Shown here in pieces: positions 13,099-26,777 of a stretch of 64,000 bases of DNA. The stretch covers positions 14,112,001 through 14,176,000 of the forward strand of contig JAILWY010000009.1 of the NCBI GenBank assembly GCA_022113835.1, written 5' to 3'. Positions within the stretch are counted from its first letter, which is position 1. Every line of letters starts with the position of its first letter. Origin of the DNA: Atopsyche davidsoni. Lineage: Eukaryota > Arthropoda > Insecta > Trichoptera > Hydrobiosidae. Below the pieces are notes generated by a model, which searched no databases, had not been told where the DNA came from, and saw only the letters and a list, made by a program, of their open reading frames with translations. The position numbers were made by a program, and so were the translations under genes.

Positions 13099-16000
13099 GT
13101 AGGCCTTGTGCTTTTTTAAAAGACTTTAATCAATCACCCTTAGTCTGGAATCGCGTAACCTTTGATCGGATACGGTTTGATGTTCTTACTGTCGTGAACT
13201 CACAAAAAAACTGTGTTAAATTAAATGCGCCCTTGTAGGTACTGCCTGCCTCTTAAAAAAATGTCTCAGACGTTTCTATTTCAAATTGCTTTTATTCTTT
13301 AAATCTAATGTAGCCTCGATTTGCGTGCGCCTAATGTGTGTAGATAAATCCTACAGATATGGTTTTAGAATCTACACAAAAGTAGTAAAGTGTGGTACTT
13401 TCAAAAGTTAAACATGCTTCTAGCTGATATTACAGTGGAAAGTTATAGTTTGATATGCGATGGTAGCGTAAATTATATTTGTTACTTGGAATATCAGTAA
13501 TTTGATAGAAATGTATGCTATGGTGTATTTACTTGAATACTAAAAGATTTAGAAAATAAAAGAAAAGTGCAATCAAGTAAGTAAATAATAAAAATTAAAC
13601 AAAGCACTGAGAAACGGTGTATTGTGTAAATATATATTTTTATATTGAGTTTTCCTCCCTCTTTCGTACCTTAAAAACGATTACTTCTTATGCTTATTAT
13701 TATATTATCGAACATAATGATCATAAAAGTTTTTTATAAATACAAAAAATGGACTTTATATCTCTCTAATAGTGATTTATCTTTGGTAACATGTTTACTT
13801 TTAACAGACAAGCATTCTCTCTAATAACCTCTGTAGTAAAATTTCCTACGTCTCATTTTTAATAAAATGCTTGTGTGTATGTTCCACATGTGCGTTTTAG
13901 ATTTAGTTGCGTGTATAAAAGCTCAAAGAGAATCGTGAATTCGCTGTATGATATTGAAATTACCAAGTTCATTGAATGTCTTCGCACGATTGCATATTAT
14001 TATACATTGACTTGGTTTACATAACGTCGAGTTATCTCGTTAAATATTTACTAGTTGTTCCATACGCGGGGTTTTAAAACAACCATATTATATTTCAAAT
14101 CTCATGGTAATTTGTAAATGGCAGTTCAAGGGTTTTTATTAATTTTTGTAACCAGTAATTATAAAAAAAAGATGCGCTTGGCTGAACCTTTCTAAGTGAG
14201 TACAAAGTGAAAATGTAGTGTCCGACGGATTATTGGCACTCAATGAATCTTCCGCTTACACGTGATAGATATAATTTTAATAACACATTCATATATAATT
14301 TATTAAATCTTCCCAATTTCAGAAGATTAAACACTTGCACGTCACTTACTTTATATTTACTTAATCTCTTAAAAATATTGCACATCAATATATTCAGCAA
14401 ATCATTCGCCTCTGTGTTTCATTTCTCTATTAAACCTTCGTAGAACGAGGTAAACATTTTATGTACGAGTATACAGCACGTGCGCCACTGGCTCTGTGAC
14501 ATTACGAAAAACGTCTATTTTTAACATCCCCACCAGCCTGGTAGGGTGTTTTGTTTTTCTTTTCATAATTTTAAATTGACCGTTCAATGAGCCCAGCCGC
14601 ATAGAAAACGTGTCACTAGAAGCTTTAATATTTACGGCAATAATTTTTTATTTTATCCACATGCTGACTAGTTATAATCACTTGTTATTTGGGCATGCGA
14701 TCTGATTGTGGCTCGCTCTTGTTTTCAAACAGAAGTCATAACAATAGATAGACTTTTGTGAATAAAATAATCGAATAATATATCACATTGTACATATGCA
14801 AATCTCAAATTACTCGTCTATAAAGCGTAGAATGTGTGTTTTTTTTAATGAAGTTACATATACTTTATTTGTGGTATTCAAATATGTGATTACAAAATTG
14901 TATTACGTTGCTATAAAAACGTTTCAAAATCCTTGTAATTAGCTTGTTATCTGTGATAAATGAGTTTTTATTCGCTTACCTATTATTACAGCTGTGATTT
15001 AGTTTTATTTATTTATCAATCTTTGTTTCCCTAATTACAACAAAAATGCCAAAATTATAGAGAAACATTTGAATAGGTGAGCCTAAAAGTAAGTAAATGC
15101 CTATTGTGAAAATTAAACTTAAATTTGTCGGTGGGTTTATATTGTAAGGATTGTTAAAACGTACTATTTAGACCACAAATGGAAATCTTTACGGCATTCG
15201 ACGTTGATTGATGGTTTTTAGTTAATTGCTTCACTAAATTTGCTGGAGTACATAATCGATTTAAAAAGAAAATAATACAACGTTATTGATAAATAGAGAA
15301 TCAGGTAATTAATCCTGAAAAATTTTCAGATACATTAAATTCACAAAATTAGCGTCCTGTTTAAATTCTCCAGCGTTTCTCGCCAATATTGATATCGTAT
15401 GGGATACTCCTTATTTGGGAGTTAAATTATGCTAATGAGTATAATCGAAGGCGTAGTTACATCAGCTGAACGGTCCCCCCTCTGGCCACCCCGGGCCGGG
15501 CGGTGCCCTCGAGGTCGGGGGCGCGTTGACCTTACCGATCCCGCAGTCCCGCTTGCATCTTTACTGCCTCCGTCTGCCCCCCAGACCGAGTCTGGCTCCT
15601 CGTCTTACGACACTCCTCAGGCTCCAGAATAGTTTAATTTGGTAGTCCGACAAGATACGACCGCGTGCGCACGCCAGCTCGTCTGGTGTGTATCGTGGAT
15701 AAAAGTAAATATATAGTGTGCATTTGTCTGGAATGAGTTTAACTGACGTTTAATTTGAGAGAGAATGCTTTTATATTTTTTATGAAAGATAATTGACACG
15801 GAGACAGCTCGAAGATTGGTTTGCAATCATAGCCATAGAGAGGGGACAGAATAAACTTAGTTTGTTGTCAACTGCTGAGTTTTCCATATGAGTGAACCTA
15901 TGATACAACGTACAGTTTTCTCCCTGATATAAAGGATCGTATATTTAAAATTCTGCTGTCCAAGAGTTGTTCCCGCTGATGCAGTGGGTACTCTTTTCTA

Positions 16001-16686
16001 AGAGCCACGGTCCTGCGATGCTTTCAGTACTAATTGAAAAAGAGACAGGCCAAGGATCTGCCCGTCGTAACGATTTGCGTACCCTTTTCCTTTTTGTACT
16101 CTGGGACTTTTTCGCGGACCATTACCTTCTCCCGATTGCTACGATGTAATCCATGTTTTGAAATTCGCCTTGGAAAAGTCAAGAGCAAAATGAATGCGGG
16201 TTTTATATACATATATATTTTTTATTATTAAACCCTATTCATGCTTCTTAAAGTAAAATGTTTAATAAGTTACTTTAGCTCATGCAATAAAAATGATTGT
16301 ACATAGTTTGCGTAGATATTAAATTATTTTTATTACAATTCGTAAATAAACAAACGTGGTAAATTTTATAAAATATCTTATAGTGCGTAGGTTTTGTTCG
16401 TGGAATAAAATAATACAATATTGCGAGGCGCAAAATCAAATGTACCGAAGTCTCACTTTCCGTGCTGCGTGGAATCCCAGCCCTGCGTGTTAGTTTATTA
16501 CCAAACTATTGGACTAAGAAATTACACTATTAAATTTACATAAGTTTGTCTTGGTTTTGCTTATGTAAGCTGTATCTTCGAGTCAAATATTTATTTATGT
16601 ATTATTTTTAATATGGCGATTGAAAACATCAGTACATCACCTTATGATATTTCGATTGGAAAAGGTTCAAGTCTTTGAATTTAATT
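13099..16686. other. AT-rich non-coding stretch
   Basis: One sharp GC-rich patch at about 15460-15615 (CCACCCCGGGCCGGGCGG) gives a spurious open frame. Nothing else recognised. Confidence 0.6.
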
Positions 16687-16882
16687 GTATACGGTATGTG
16701 CATTAATTTTTGCGGATTTTTTCGTGAAATTGGAGCTTTATTATAAAAAATTGGTGCAATATATTCTATTCAAAGTATTGTCCATCGCTTGCCACTACTT
16801 TTTCCCATTATGGATTCCATCCCAAAAGAACTGTTCGTCTTTTGAAGCCAAGAAAGAATCAAGCCAATCTTTGATACCCTGT
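16687..16882 (-). pseudogene. Decayed mariner transposase C-terminus
   Basis: Reading the minus strand from 16879, the frame gives DWLDSFLASKDEQFFWDGIH, a pattern typical of the C-terminal end of mariner transposases (ASK..FF..GI...). A stop follows shortly, and the reading continues only through further stops and probable shifts toward an end near 16687. Nothing upstream (higher coordinates) of this fragment is recognisable. A dead relic about 200 bp long. Confidence 0.6.
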
Positions 16883-17186
16883 TACGTATATATATTTATA
16901 TAGGCAATACTAAGTAAACAAAAATGTGAAGCGGAAATCAAAATAGAGAAGCGTTTTGTAAGATTTTTAACACATATACAGCTGTATGCATCTCGACAAA
17001 TACGAACGGAGATGTTTGTATGCTTTGTATTGCATCTATTAGAAAATAGCTTCTCTATTGTTTGAACTCACGGAGCTTAAGATTAAAATATAGTGTTGAT
17101 AGTTGTTTAAATATGATGTTGTTGAAGTATACTATTTTGTTGTATTATTTTTTTTTAAATAATATCTATCCTATGAAAATAATCTA

Positions 17187-17460
17187 ATGCGGCTTTCAGC
17201 TGTGCTCTCTCGTTCGTTGAAAACACAGTGTTTTTCCTGTCGTCGGGCTAACGGAGCGCCAGTGGAGTTAGGTACGGGTTGCCAAGGCCGTGCTGCGGTG
17301 ATGGTCGGCAGAGATGACTCCGTATTGATCCATGTGACGATGCGACCCGTGCAGCAAATTGAATCTGGCCGTGGGCGTGTGGGAGAGCAGGCAGGTGAGT
17401 ATCCGCGCCGAGTGCGGCTCCGCGGGATGTGCGCTAATTGCCAGTTGACATATTAACCTG
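17187..17460. other. GC-rich patch with an 89-codon frame
   Basis: An open plus frame ends beside GGCAG|GTGAGT (donor-like, 17395). No acceptor of similar quality precedes it. Could be a first exon or a regulatory patch; undecided. Confidence 0.2.
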
Positions 17461-17737
17461 CACAGGCGATCGATCAACCTCCTGATAATACGTCATTCTA
17501 GGTACACGTATTGCTGTCATGTGTTTAGAACGTGGATTATCCATTATAACGCAGTTTTTGTACTTTATATGTGACATCAGCGTGATGATACATTAATGGC
17601 GATTCGAATACAAGAATGCAGTTTATTTGTACGACTATTAGTTTGTACAGCTATACTGAATTACACAAAGACGATGAGTGTTCTAGAGAGCGTCTATAAA
17701 AGGCTTTTATTTGGATGTACGTCAAAGATACATAGTG

Positions 17738-17800
17738 TCTCGTGGTACAGTGGCTGGCACGCTTACTTGTTGACCATCGGATCACAGGTAGAGCAAAAAT
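17738..17800 (+). mobile_element. Possible tRNA-derived SINE head
   Basis: CGTGGTACAGTGGCTGGCACGCTTAC then GGATCACAGGTAGAG resembles the first half of a tRNA with an A box and a decayed B box (expected GGTTCGA-like). No tail or target duplication was identified. It could be chance or a decayed SINE. Confidence 0.3.
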
Positions 17801-18388
17801 GTTTTTTCGATCCTGTTATAAATTCTATGATTCTCTTTATACAACAAGGCAAATTCTTAAGTTTGTCTATTTGCCTTGCGGCCTTCTTTTACTATATAAA
17901 AGTTTGGTTATCGATTGCTCGTTTTCAAATTATCTAACCACGGCTAATAACAGTTTTGATCATCAAACTTAAATCTCTAATCTTATTTTTTTAAAATATA
18001 AATCTTTTCTATTATTTATAAACGGACATTGCAAGAATATTATTTGATGATGACGTTTTAAACGAAATTTTCCTCGGGCAACCGATGTCAACTTGCAGTG
18101 ACGAAATCAATCGCATTGTGTTTTGTTGGGAGTTAAGCTGGCGCTAATGACTCTCCGTGGCAACTGAATTATCTCCAAGAAATCATTCCAGTCTATGAGC
18201 AGCACTATTGCAATAAATCACTAACGTTGCTGGATTTCTCAATAACAGATAAATAAGACGTTCAGATACAAATGGTTATCTCGCCGTAGTGTTGGCGCAA
18301 TTGCCTGCAAACGTTTATATTGTTTTGATGGAGTCATATTACATTATCACTTGGCGTGTGCACAGTATTAATGTTACCAGTAACTAAT

Positions 18389-18391
<3 letters not shown>

Positions 18392-18447
<56 letters not shown>
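18392..18447. repeat. (AT)n microsatellite
   Basis: 28 perfect AT units, the longest simple repeat in the window. Confidence 0.95.
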
Positions 18448-18449
<2 letters not shown>

Positions 18450-21400
18450 AACAAATTTATTGCAGTAGTGCTATCGTTGTTTGTTGAAGTCAACTTACAA
18501 CATCACTCTGGTTTTCTATAAGCAGTAATTATGTTACATATCACTTACTATTTTATTCATATTTTAGTGCTGCTGAAAAGTTAATATACAGATAGTTGTC
18601 CAGGCGTAGTTTCAGCGTGGCTGCGCGTAAAAGTGCGTGCTTGGAAATGTTTTTTTCCCGTTTGCTAAAATCAGACGACATTATTACGTGGTGAGGTCTA
18701 CACGACCAGTCCGTGCTCCGCCTTCCATATCCTCGGGACACGGTCCGTGAAGCAGTGTTATCCGTTCCATGCTTTACGAGCTATTTCCTTTCTCGTATTG
18801 CGAATGTATTTTTTCCTATCACGTATAACGTGATACGTATACTACGTATCGCTTTAACTGACGTTGTTGAATAAGAAATCTTACATTATAACAGAATTTT
18901 ATGGGGAGTTTTTAAATGTTAATTTATTAAACAATTCAAATTCTGTGGGGTAAACTTTATATTTAACATAAATTACAAATGATTGCTATTAAGCTTCCGG
19001 TTTTGACAATGTGTGATTGACTTCTTTAAAAACGGTTTGCTCCAGTACCAATTTTTATATATGGTTTATTCAATTGCTTAAGTAATCAAGGAACATCATG
19101 TTAATGATAGTTATTATTTAGCGGTATGTAAAATAATAAAACGGATTGGGTCTCAAGTCTAACATGTTACTTATCTGCTACTTTTTTCAACACTAATTAC
19201 GGTCACGCAAAAACTTTACTTTTCTCATTATATTTAATGCAGATAGTTGTTTTTGTATATGTACTCCCTTCAGTTGTTATGCTAAACAAAAAAATCATAA
19301 AGAACTATTCGCTGAAAATTATTTGGTCTTTATTTTAAAATATTGCATTTACAAAAGATTAAAACTTTACAGCTAAAAATATATTATGTGTAATTATTAT
19401 AATTATTTGGTTATTATTAAATTTTCAATAGAAGGTTGTTGTACTTATATAATGAAGTTGTAGAATATACAGAAACAAACAAAATCTCGGGTTAGTACAA
19501 TACACAATATCATGTGAACATTACCTGTATATACATCCATGTATGTTTACACTTGTATTGTGTATAAAAACTGTAACTGTTGCGCAAAACTACCTTCAAA
19601 GTCTCACCCCCTGCAGTCGTCTGACCCTCTGCCGTAATGGAAGGCACGCCCCTACAGTAGTATGTACTGCCTGTGTAACTACCCCTGTCGGTATTGTTGC
19701 CAGGACACCTGTGGGGTGGTACAACATATTAAGGACATAATTTACGATTATTTACGGGCGATTCTCGAATAATCTTTCTTACGTACCTGCCTTCCATTAC
19801 CTTGATTATAATTTCATTAATAACAATTATTTAAAATTTCTAAACCCCTCCCACGAAATACTATTATTTTTCATGAAATTAATTAATTTTCCTATTTGTC
19901 TGAATTATTTTTAATGTTACCTAACCTTTGCCATACGGACTATTTCTTGCTCTCGAGGCGTGTAACAATTTTCTTGAATATGATTACGCTTTGATACTCT
20001 GAGGTTTCGACGTAGTTTCTATTTCATAAATATTAAGAAATATTGAATCCATTGAACCAATCGCCAGGCAACGTGTAGATTATTTATTAAAATTGATTTC
20101 ACAAAAGTAGTGAATTTGTCGAGAATCGAACTAAATATATTAAAGTCGTAATTTTAACGTTCACGGCTAACAAGGAGACTGACCATTCTGTTAATTGATT
20201 ACGATTAACTTATAACACTTAAGAGTAAGGCAACACATGAAATGTTTCTATAAATTAAAAATAAACTATAAATGTGAAAATTATAATAATCCCGTTATGA
20301 ACGATTAACATGTTCTGTTGTTATAATTAATAGTATCGGCTTAATGTTTACCACCAATACGTATATCGTGTTAGTATTGAATACATGGTATATTCCATCA
20401 AACCACAAGATACTTACGGCTCTCATGTTTCTGTAAATTACAGCGGCCAGCGAGAATGGCATGCAGTGTAATAAAACTTGCCTTAGAATATAATTCGATG
20501 GTTGGTTTGTTATAAAATGCAGGAGATATTTTTCGTGTGCCCTCACCACACGCCACGCCACACAAAGTTTAAAAGACATTTCATAATCTTAGAGTTATTG
20601 TGTAAGTAGTATTCTATTTGATGTATCTCTGATGTGAATTGATACATCGACAACTTCATTAAATGTTATGGAAAATATATAAATAAGGTTTGAATTTATC
20701 TTGTAAACATAACCTCAGTTGAATTATATAATCTTAGAGAAGTAAATTAAGCACTGTATTAGCCTCTAAGAAGTAAACAGCTGGATACAAATCCGGGAGG
20801 CACTGATTGTAAAAGGTAATATTTATTTTTATTGATGGCATTAAATAAAATTGCTCAACCCGCGGTGTTTGAGATGTACGATGGACCGCATCAGGGCGAA
20901 GGCTCGAGCTGGGTCGGTCGTACGCGAGTATAATCGATTTGGATATCAATTTATGAACGCGATGAAATTTTATTAAATGACCATGCAGGGTGTCCCAAAG
21001 CGTATAGTTTATAAATAAAATATTGACCTGCGTAAAAGTTATATTAAATTTTAACTGCGTAAAGATTTCGGTTACAAAATTGGATTTTTTTTATTCCTTA
21101 TCGTTTGTATCAACTATTGTTGTTACACACTTCAAAAACTGCGTCATCTCCGGTACCACCCCTCGTATTGCTTCCCCGCATTTTTCAAATGACTTTATAA
21201 TCGCCTTTACTCTCGCGGCATTTCATGAACTTTTCACCCAGGTAAAGCTATATTTATTTATGCCTCTGTAATTTACCTTCGGTTACAGCTTTGATACAGT
21301 ATAAATATTCGTATTTGAATGTTACCTTCATAAGACGCACCAACGCCTAATTCTACTTTATACAAATAGACTTTTAGAGGTTTGGATAGATGGATTACAT

Positions 21401-24400
21401 AATGTTCATATTTATGGATGGTATGATAACTATTATTTATGAACATTATATTCAAAATTGTGATAAATTATTGCAAAAGAGAATTTATTTTGTAAATGCT
21501 GTATTTATTAGAAATTCATAACATTACGTGCTTTATTTCAAATATAGGCTACGTTATGTAACATTGAATAATTATTGTTTTAATGTTAAATGATGTGTGG
21601 CGTTATTAGTAATGTAAGAACATTATCGTTTTACATATTACCTGTATTTATTAACGAATTTATGAAACGTTTGTGATTCTTACTCAAGTTAATTATGAAA
21701 CTGCTTTGTATTGAGGCGGGTCCGCGTATCGATCTCCATACAAAAGACCTTCATATATTTTTTCAGTGATTATTTTTTCCTGAAATAAATATAGAGCTGC
21801 TCTGTCTCGATCAAACAAGGTGACGATGTTCACACCACTTAAGTAAGGAAAAAAAATTGAATTCACTGAGGTGGATCTACTCTAGGATAAAAATGTATTT
21901 AGCTCGTAATTAATTAGTGATCTTTCATTGTTTAATGAGGAAATATTACCAACTTGTAGTAATATCGCATCATATAAGCCACAAGAGTTTTTTTTTTACT
22001 ATTCATATATTTAGGGGTCTAATTATGCAAGATTGGCAAAATGATTGTGTTGACTTATTTAAGTTTTGACAGATTTTCGGATATGAAATAATAATAATAA
22101 CATAAACAGTGCACACAATGTAATTATCTAACAGTTGCATTATGCAAAAATTAGATGTTGCCTAACAGTAATTTAAGATTGTAATTTTATCTCGCATGTT
22201 TCGATGCTCAGAGCCATATGTTTTTATTAAATAATGTCTGATTGCAATGAAATTTTTCAAGACCCTTATATATATTTTACATAATGCCAAACGTGTAGGT
22301 TTGCTTTCTTTTTGTTTTGAGGGTGGGGTTTTAATTATAACGCTTAAAATATGTGGAATATCAATTCTCGCTGACAGTAACCCATGAAAGTCTGTTATTA
22401 CAAGGCATTATAGTAACTCCGTGTTAGTAATGTATGCACCCTCCGGGTCCCAAATAAGGCTTATGTAAACATCTTGTACACGGAATACATTTGAATACAA
22501 ATATCGCACAAGTTTCTGGTCTACAGATTGCAATTTATCTTAAGGTGGTTATTTACGTGATTCATTCTATTATACGTTCGAGTCCAGTTGTATACTTAAT
22601 TTCTTGTCGTGTCACGTGATCTTAGTTAAAATATTTAATTCAATGGTGCTTTGATTGGATTTACTTATTTTATATAAGCAATCTCACTAATTAATACTTA
22701 ATAAAAATTATAACTAATTAATTTCAAAAAGTTGCCCAAGTTCTGCCGTTTTAATAAATTTTAATACAGTATTTTTATATTATCATTAAATAATTCTCTC
22801 ACAGATAGCAAATATATACTTATAAGACTTTATTTGCGAAGGTATTACTTAAATGTCTAAAAGCCTGTATAGTATTAAAGATCCAAAAATATCTTCTCTT
22901 ATATTTCAGCCGCCTTTAAACTCGGTTGCTTTGTATCCATGCCTACAAAATAACCAAAAAGGTATTCGCCAGAATTGGATCGCGTCCAGAACGCTCTTAC
23001 TTTTACTGCCCACGGAAAAGTGACTAAACAAAAGTAATGCCCAATTTTTATTTTACGATCAGAAATGTTTACACTTGTGATACATAAGGTTATTTTATTA
23101 CGCCCGAAACTGCTTTTCTTGCTGGAAGCATAGTTTTTATATAAGCTTTGTGCTGAGAAGTCAGGAAGGTTTTACTCATCGCCATATCTTTTCCCTTCTG
23201 GCATTTCTATGATCCCAAAACATATGCCCCCTTTCCAATAAACGTGTTTCGCTGCAAATTGAACCCATCCAAGAGGGACGTTACGACTCATCTCGCTTCC
23301 TACCCTTCCTTATTCATCAGCGCTCCGGAGGAAGTGCGCCATTCAGCCAGATCCTCGCGGCTCCCCAGCTCCGTGGGCGAGCCGCTCCAGCTTCCGGTGC
23401 AATATTCCCCTTTCAAATGCGTTGCACATGCGCCGACTGAAGCCACCCCCGACATCCGGCGGCGCAGACACCTGCCGCTCGCGGTGATAAAATATACGTT
23501 ATTTGCCATAGACCCGAGCAATAAAGTGTATAAGTATGTTTTATTATGTTCGTTTTAATCGTTAATTTAAATTTTTTGATGGCGCTGTAAAATTATACAT
23601 TTTCTGCTCTAAAGTTACTAATATTTAAAAACAATTCGTGTTGCCTAATTAATAATTATTTTATTATAAATACACGTATTTTGAAACCTACTGTATAACC
23701 TTAATATAGAGGACAAGGGAAATGTTTCATATGGAATATAACAAAATATACTTTGTTTTTGTGTGTATAAAAACTAAATCATACACTTTTTTAACTTCGT
23801 GGATCTACTTGTAAGATGTAAGTTTCCGCCATTAACACCTCGTTTCTGTGGTGTGAAATAAGGAAAGTGTAAGGAGATAAAGTCATAATTATAGTAACAG
23901 GGATATTTTCAGTTACAAAATTTACACTTAATGAATATTTTTGAAACGCCTTGCTTCTTTTACACAAAAAATACCATATTTATTATGGTCGTAGAATGAT
24001 AGTGTTTAAATATAAATTAATTTAAATATAAGATATAATAAGAACTACTTCGACTTATAGAGGCATTAACAGATAAGACCAATTATCCGTACATGCTTCT
24101 ATTAATTATGACAGTAAATATGAATTGGAAATTACTACAAAACATCGCATGGTATTTAATGCTAGGTAGTAGTAACAATGATTTATTATATATATTTTTT
24201 GAATCGCTTAAAATATTTTGAAAACAGCACACTGAAGCAGCGCTTTGCCTAAGTATTGAATTAAATCTAATAACCTTTTATTTGATAGGTCAAAATATTT
24301 CCGATCAGATAAGAGCAAACGACCCTTTCACGGTGATAAAATATTTTTATTGTCACTTTTTTCTGCGAAGTATCTTACGAGTACTTCACGTCCGCGCTAG

Positions 24401-25235
24401 CCGGGAGATGAAAGATGAGGTGTGTTCAATGAAAACACAACACCTGGCTCAGGTAGTTTTCCGTCCACTTCGGCGCTGTGTTTATTTTCGCAGTGAACTT
24501 TCTACTCAGGCTAGTGAGGGAGCGACGGAGGTACCTGCAAGGCTCCTCCGCCCTCGGGGCGTGCTGCTCTCCAGGTGGCCCAGGGCCGCCTTGGCACGCC
24601 ACGCAGATTAAAATAATTAATTAAATAACATTATTTTTGTTTACTTTTATTTTCTTTGAATTTGAAACTGAAATTGTATGTATACATTAGCATTATAATT
24701 ACGTACACAGTATAAAAAAACATTTTAAAAGATTTTTCTTGCATGTTTATTTTATTATTATTAATCATATTCAGATTTAAATCACGAATTAAACATAATC
24801 AATTTTCCAAGGGAAACTTAATTTTTTTTACTGAATACGCATATCTACTTCCAGTGCGATTAATTTATTTGTACTAATTAAATTAATAATAGTAATGTAA
24901 ACAAACAAAATCACATATGTTTGCAGTGAGATTAAAAAATAAATTATTGTTATTACTTGCTCAAAAAATTACATTAAAAATATCATTTTTATTGAAAATT
25001 TAAACAGCATTACAAACCGATTGTTATATAATTCCGCATTCAACCTCGAAAGAAGTTACGATATGATTTTATTATTTTATGTGAAATTTCGCTCTCCACA
25101 TTTTGTTGCTTGTGCCTGGCTGCCATTCTGTGCCCTAAACGTACGTAAAGAATCTGTAATGGAGAAGTGGACTTGTAATAATTGGTGGGAAGGCTCCTGC
25201 TATTGTTTCTGTAGCCTGCTGCAAAAGGAATAGCA

Positions 25236-25255
25236 GACAATGCCAGAGCATTGTC
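25236..25255. repeat. Perfect 8-bp stem hairpin
   Basis: GACAATGC-CAGA-GCATTGTC. It lies 200 bp from the LINE tail; no further role is visible. Confidence 0.7.
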
Positions 25256-25458
25256 AGAAAAGGTTAACATTACATAATGTAATATTGGGCAGCAGCGATA
25301 CGTAGATCTTTTCTTCAAAACACAAACTGCGGTGTAGAGGGACCCGGGGACCCACTACTTTTAAATTTTTTTTTTTATAGGTTTGGTACCTTGCTTGTTA
25401 TGTGCAAACTTTCTAAACTAGTCGATCGAAATTGTGCTATATATGGGAGCGACTGAAC

Positions 25459-25730
25459 CTACACCCCCTGGTTTATCTTCTTTGTGGTTCCGATGACACG
25501 CTTCAAGAAGTCATCCAGTGACTTCATCAACTGTGGGTGTCTCGCCACTGACTTCAGGTCATCCAGGCACAGGCCCTCCTGTTGGTGTCTCTGAAGACCA
25601 AAGATGGGGCATGAACCCACAAGGTGGATCACTGTTTGTGGAGTAATATCATCACAAGGGCATGTGTGGAGATAACTTCTCATCGCTCCATGACCCACTA
25701 CTCTGTCTTCCCCGTGAATATCACGAATAG
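25459..25730 (-). pseudogene. 3' tail of a non-LTR retrotransposon (R1/Jockey-like)
   Basis: The minus-strand frame reads EDRVVGHGAMRSYL, then a knuckle C-X1-C-X9-H-X4-C (CPCDDITPQTVIHLVGSC), then LKSVARHPQLMKSLDDFLKR and a stop at about 25459. The GHG-x-x-R-x-YL plus Cys/His knuckle arrangement is characteristic of the C-terminal end of insect LINE ORF2 proteins. The polymerase domain is not present upstream in any obvious frame. This is a 5'-truncated relic. The clade is not determined. Confidence 0.5.
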
Positions 25731-26281
25731 AACAACAAGGATATGTTCGAAGAAATAGTCACCAACCTCTTATGAGGAGAGGCGTCAGAAGAAATTTCGA
25801 ATCTTGTTTTGAATATCTGATGTACCTATTGTTTTTGCTTGACGTCAAATTTTATTTCTTGTATTTTGAATGTCGACTTGCGGACGCCGACAAGTTTTGC
25901 TTTTAGCAACTTTATAAAGATTATATATTTTTATTAAATTATACGAATTTTGAGTGTCGTCCATGTTAATTTTAGATTTCGTTTCCGAGGGCACTAGGCG
26001 TTTTATCAGGCGGTGTTGCCAGGTGGTGTTGCCAGGCGGCAGCGGCCCACGCGCGGAGGAGGCCCTCGGCCGCCCCTCCCGGAGCCAACGACCGGCCCTC
26101 GCGGCAGACAGCGGACCGAGAACACAGCCTTTGTTTTTGCGTGTTTTCTGTTTATACGCATCAGCCTTCCGGACTCTCATCTGGGGTAATCATGGCACAT
26201 CTTACGTACTTGCACTTACCTCCTTTGTGCTAATGCCTACGCGTGATTTCTTTTTTTTGTTCTATTCATGCAAACTATTTT

Positions 26282-26482
26282 GGGTAGTTGTTTTTTATCC
26301 GACCACCAAAAAACTTGTACCTAACCTAACCTATCCTAACCCAACGAATCGAGCGGTCGTGGAAATCTGCAAAGGAACGAAATAAACGCCACAACGGGAC
26401 TCATCGTCATATGATAGATTCTTAACTCTGCGAGTACATGTACGTTAAACAATTTTGGTGGTCGGATAAAAAACAAGTACCC
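26282..26482. mobile_element. 201-bp MITE with 30-bp terminal inverted repeats
   Basis: Left end 26282-26311 and right end 26453-26482 are inverted copies with one mismatch in 30 (GGGTA[G/C]TTG... then ATCCGACCACCAAAA). TATTTT occurs directly before and after and may be a 6-bp target duplication. No coding capacity. The interior contains a CCTAACCTAACC run. The superfamily is not assigned; a 6-bp duplication is unusual, so the true duplication may be shorter. Confidence 0.8.
26320..26342 (-). repeat. Short telomere-like (CCTAA) run
   Basis: About four imperfect CCTAA units inside the MITE; TTAGG on the minus strand is the common insect telomere repeat. Too short to be an internal telomere block. 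A similar short run is at about 59053-59066. Confidence 0.6.
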
Positions 26483-26777
26483 TATTTTGTTCTACAACTA
26501 ACCGTATAAACAACAGAATATGTTTTTCCTTCTATGAAATAATTTATTATGTAACGCATTTAACGAAATCTTTAAATAAATATCCACTTATCGACAATTA
26601 TGAAGTGAATTTGATCGATAGGGTTGACGGTTGGCGTGTTTAGTGTTTTAAATATTTATAGTAATGTTGCTACTCAAAATATCAATCAAAATACTCTGTT
26701 TTGTATGAAGGGTTAAGTCGTTACAAACGCCGTGAGTAAGTTATATAGAATTTGTGTTTTATTAGTGTGTAAGAATT

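Larger units (their letters stand above)
17801..25458. other. AT-rich non-coding stretch
   Basis: Contains the (AT)28 tract, GC-rich patches at 23220-23500 and 24380-24600, and a weak acceptor-donor fusion at 21241 (CACCCAG|GTAAAG). No genes recognised. Confidence 0.6.

Noticed and set aside
17596..17937. 113-codon plus-strand frame
   Set aside because: Crosses the SINE-like segment; hydrophobic with no recognisable domain. Treated as chance.
21232..21247. Acceptor-donor fusion CACCCAG|GTAAAG
   Set aside because: Pyrimidine tract short and donor weak; not enough for a separate ratchet call.
22570..22590. B-box-like GTTCGAGTCC, considered as a tRNA gene
   Set aside because: No A box or cloverleaf arms upstream at the needed distance.
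25954..26385. 143-codon plus-strand frame
   Set aside because: Runs from a GC-rich patch into the MITE and through its inverted repeat; a chance frame.
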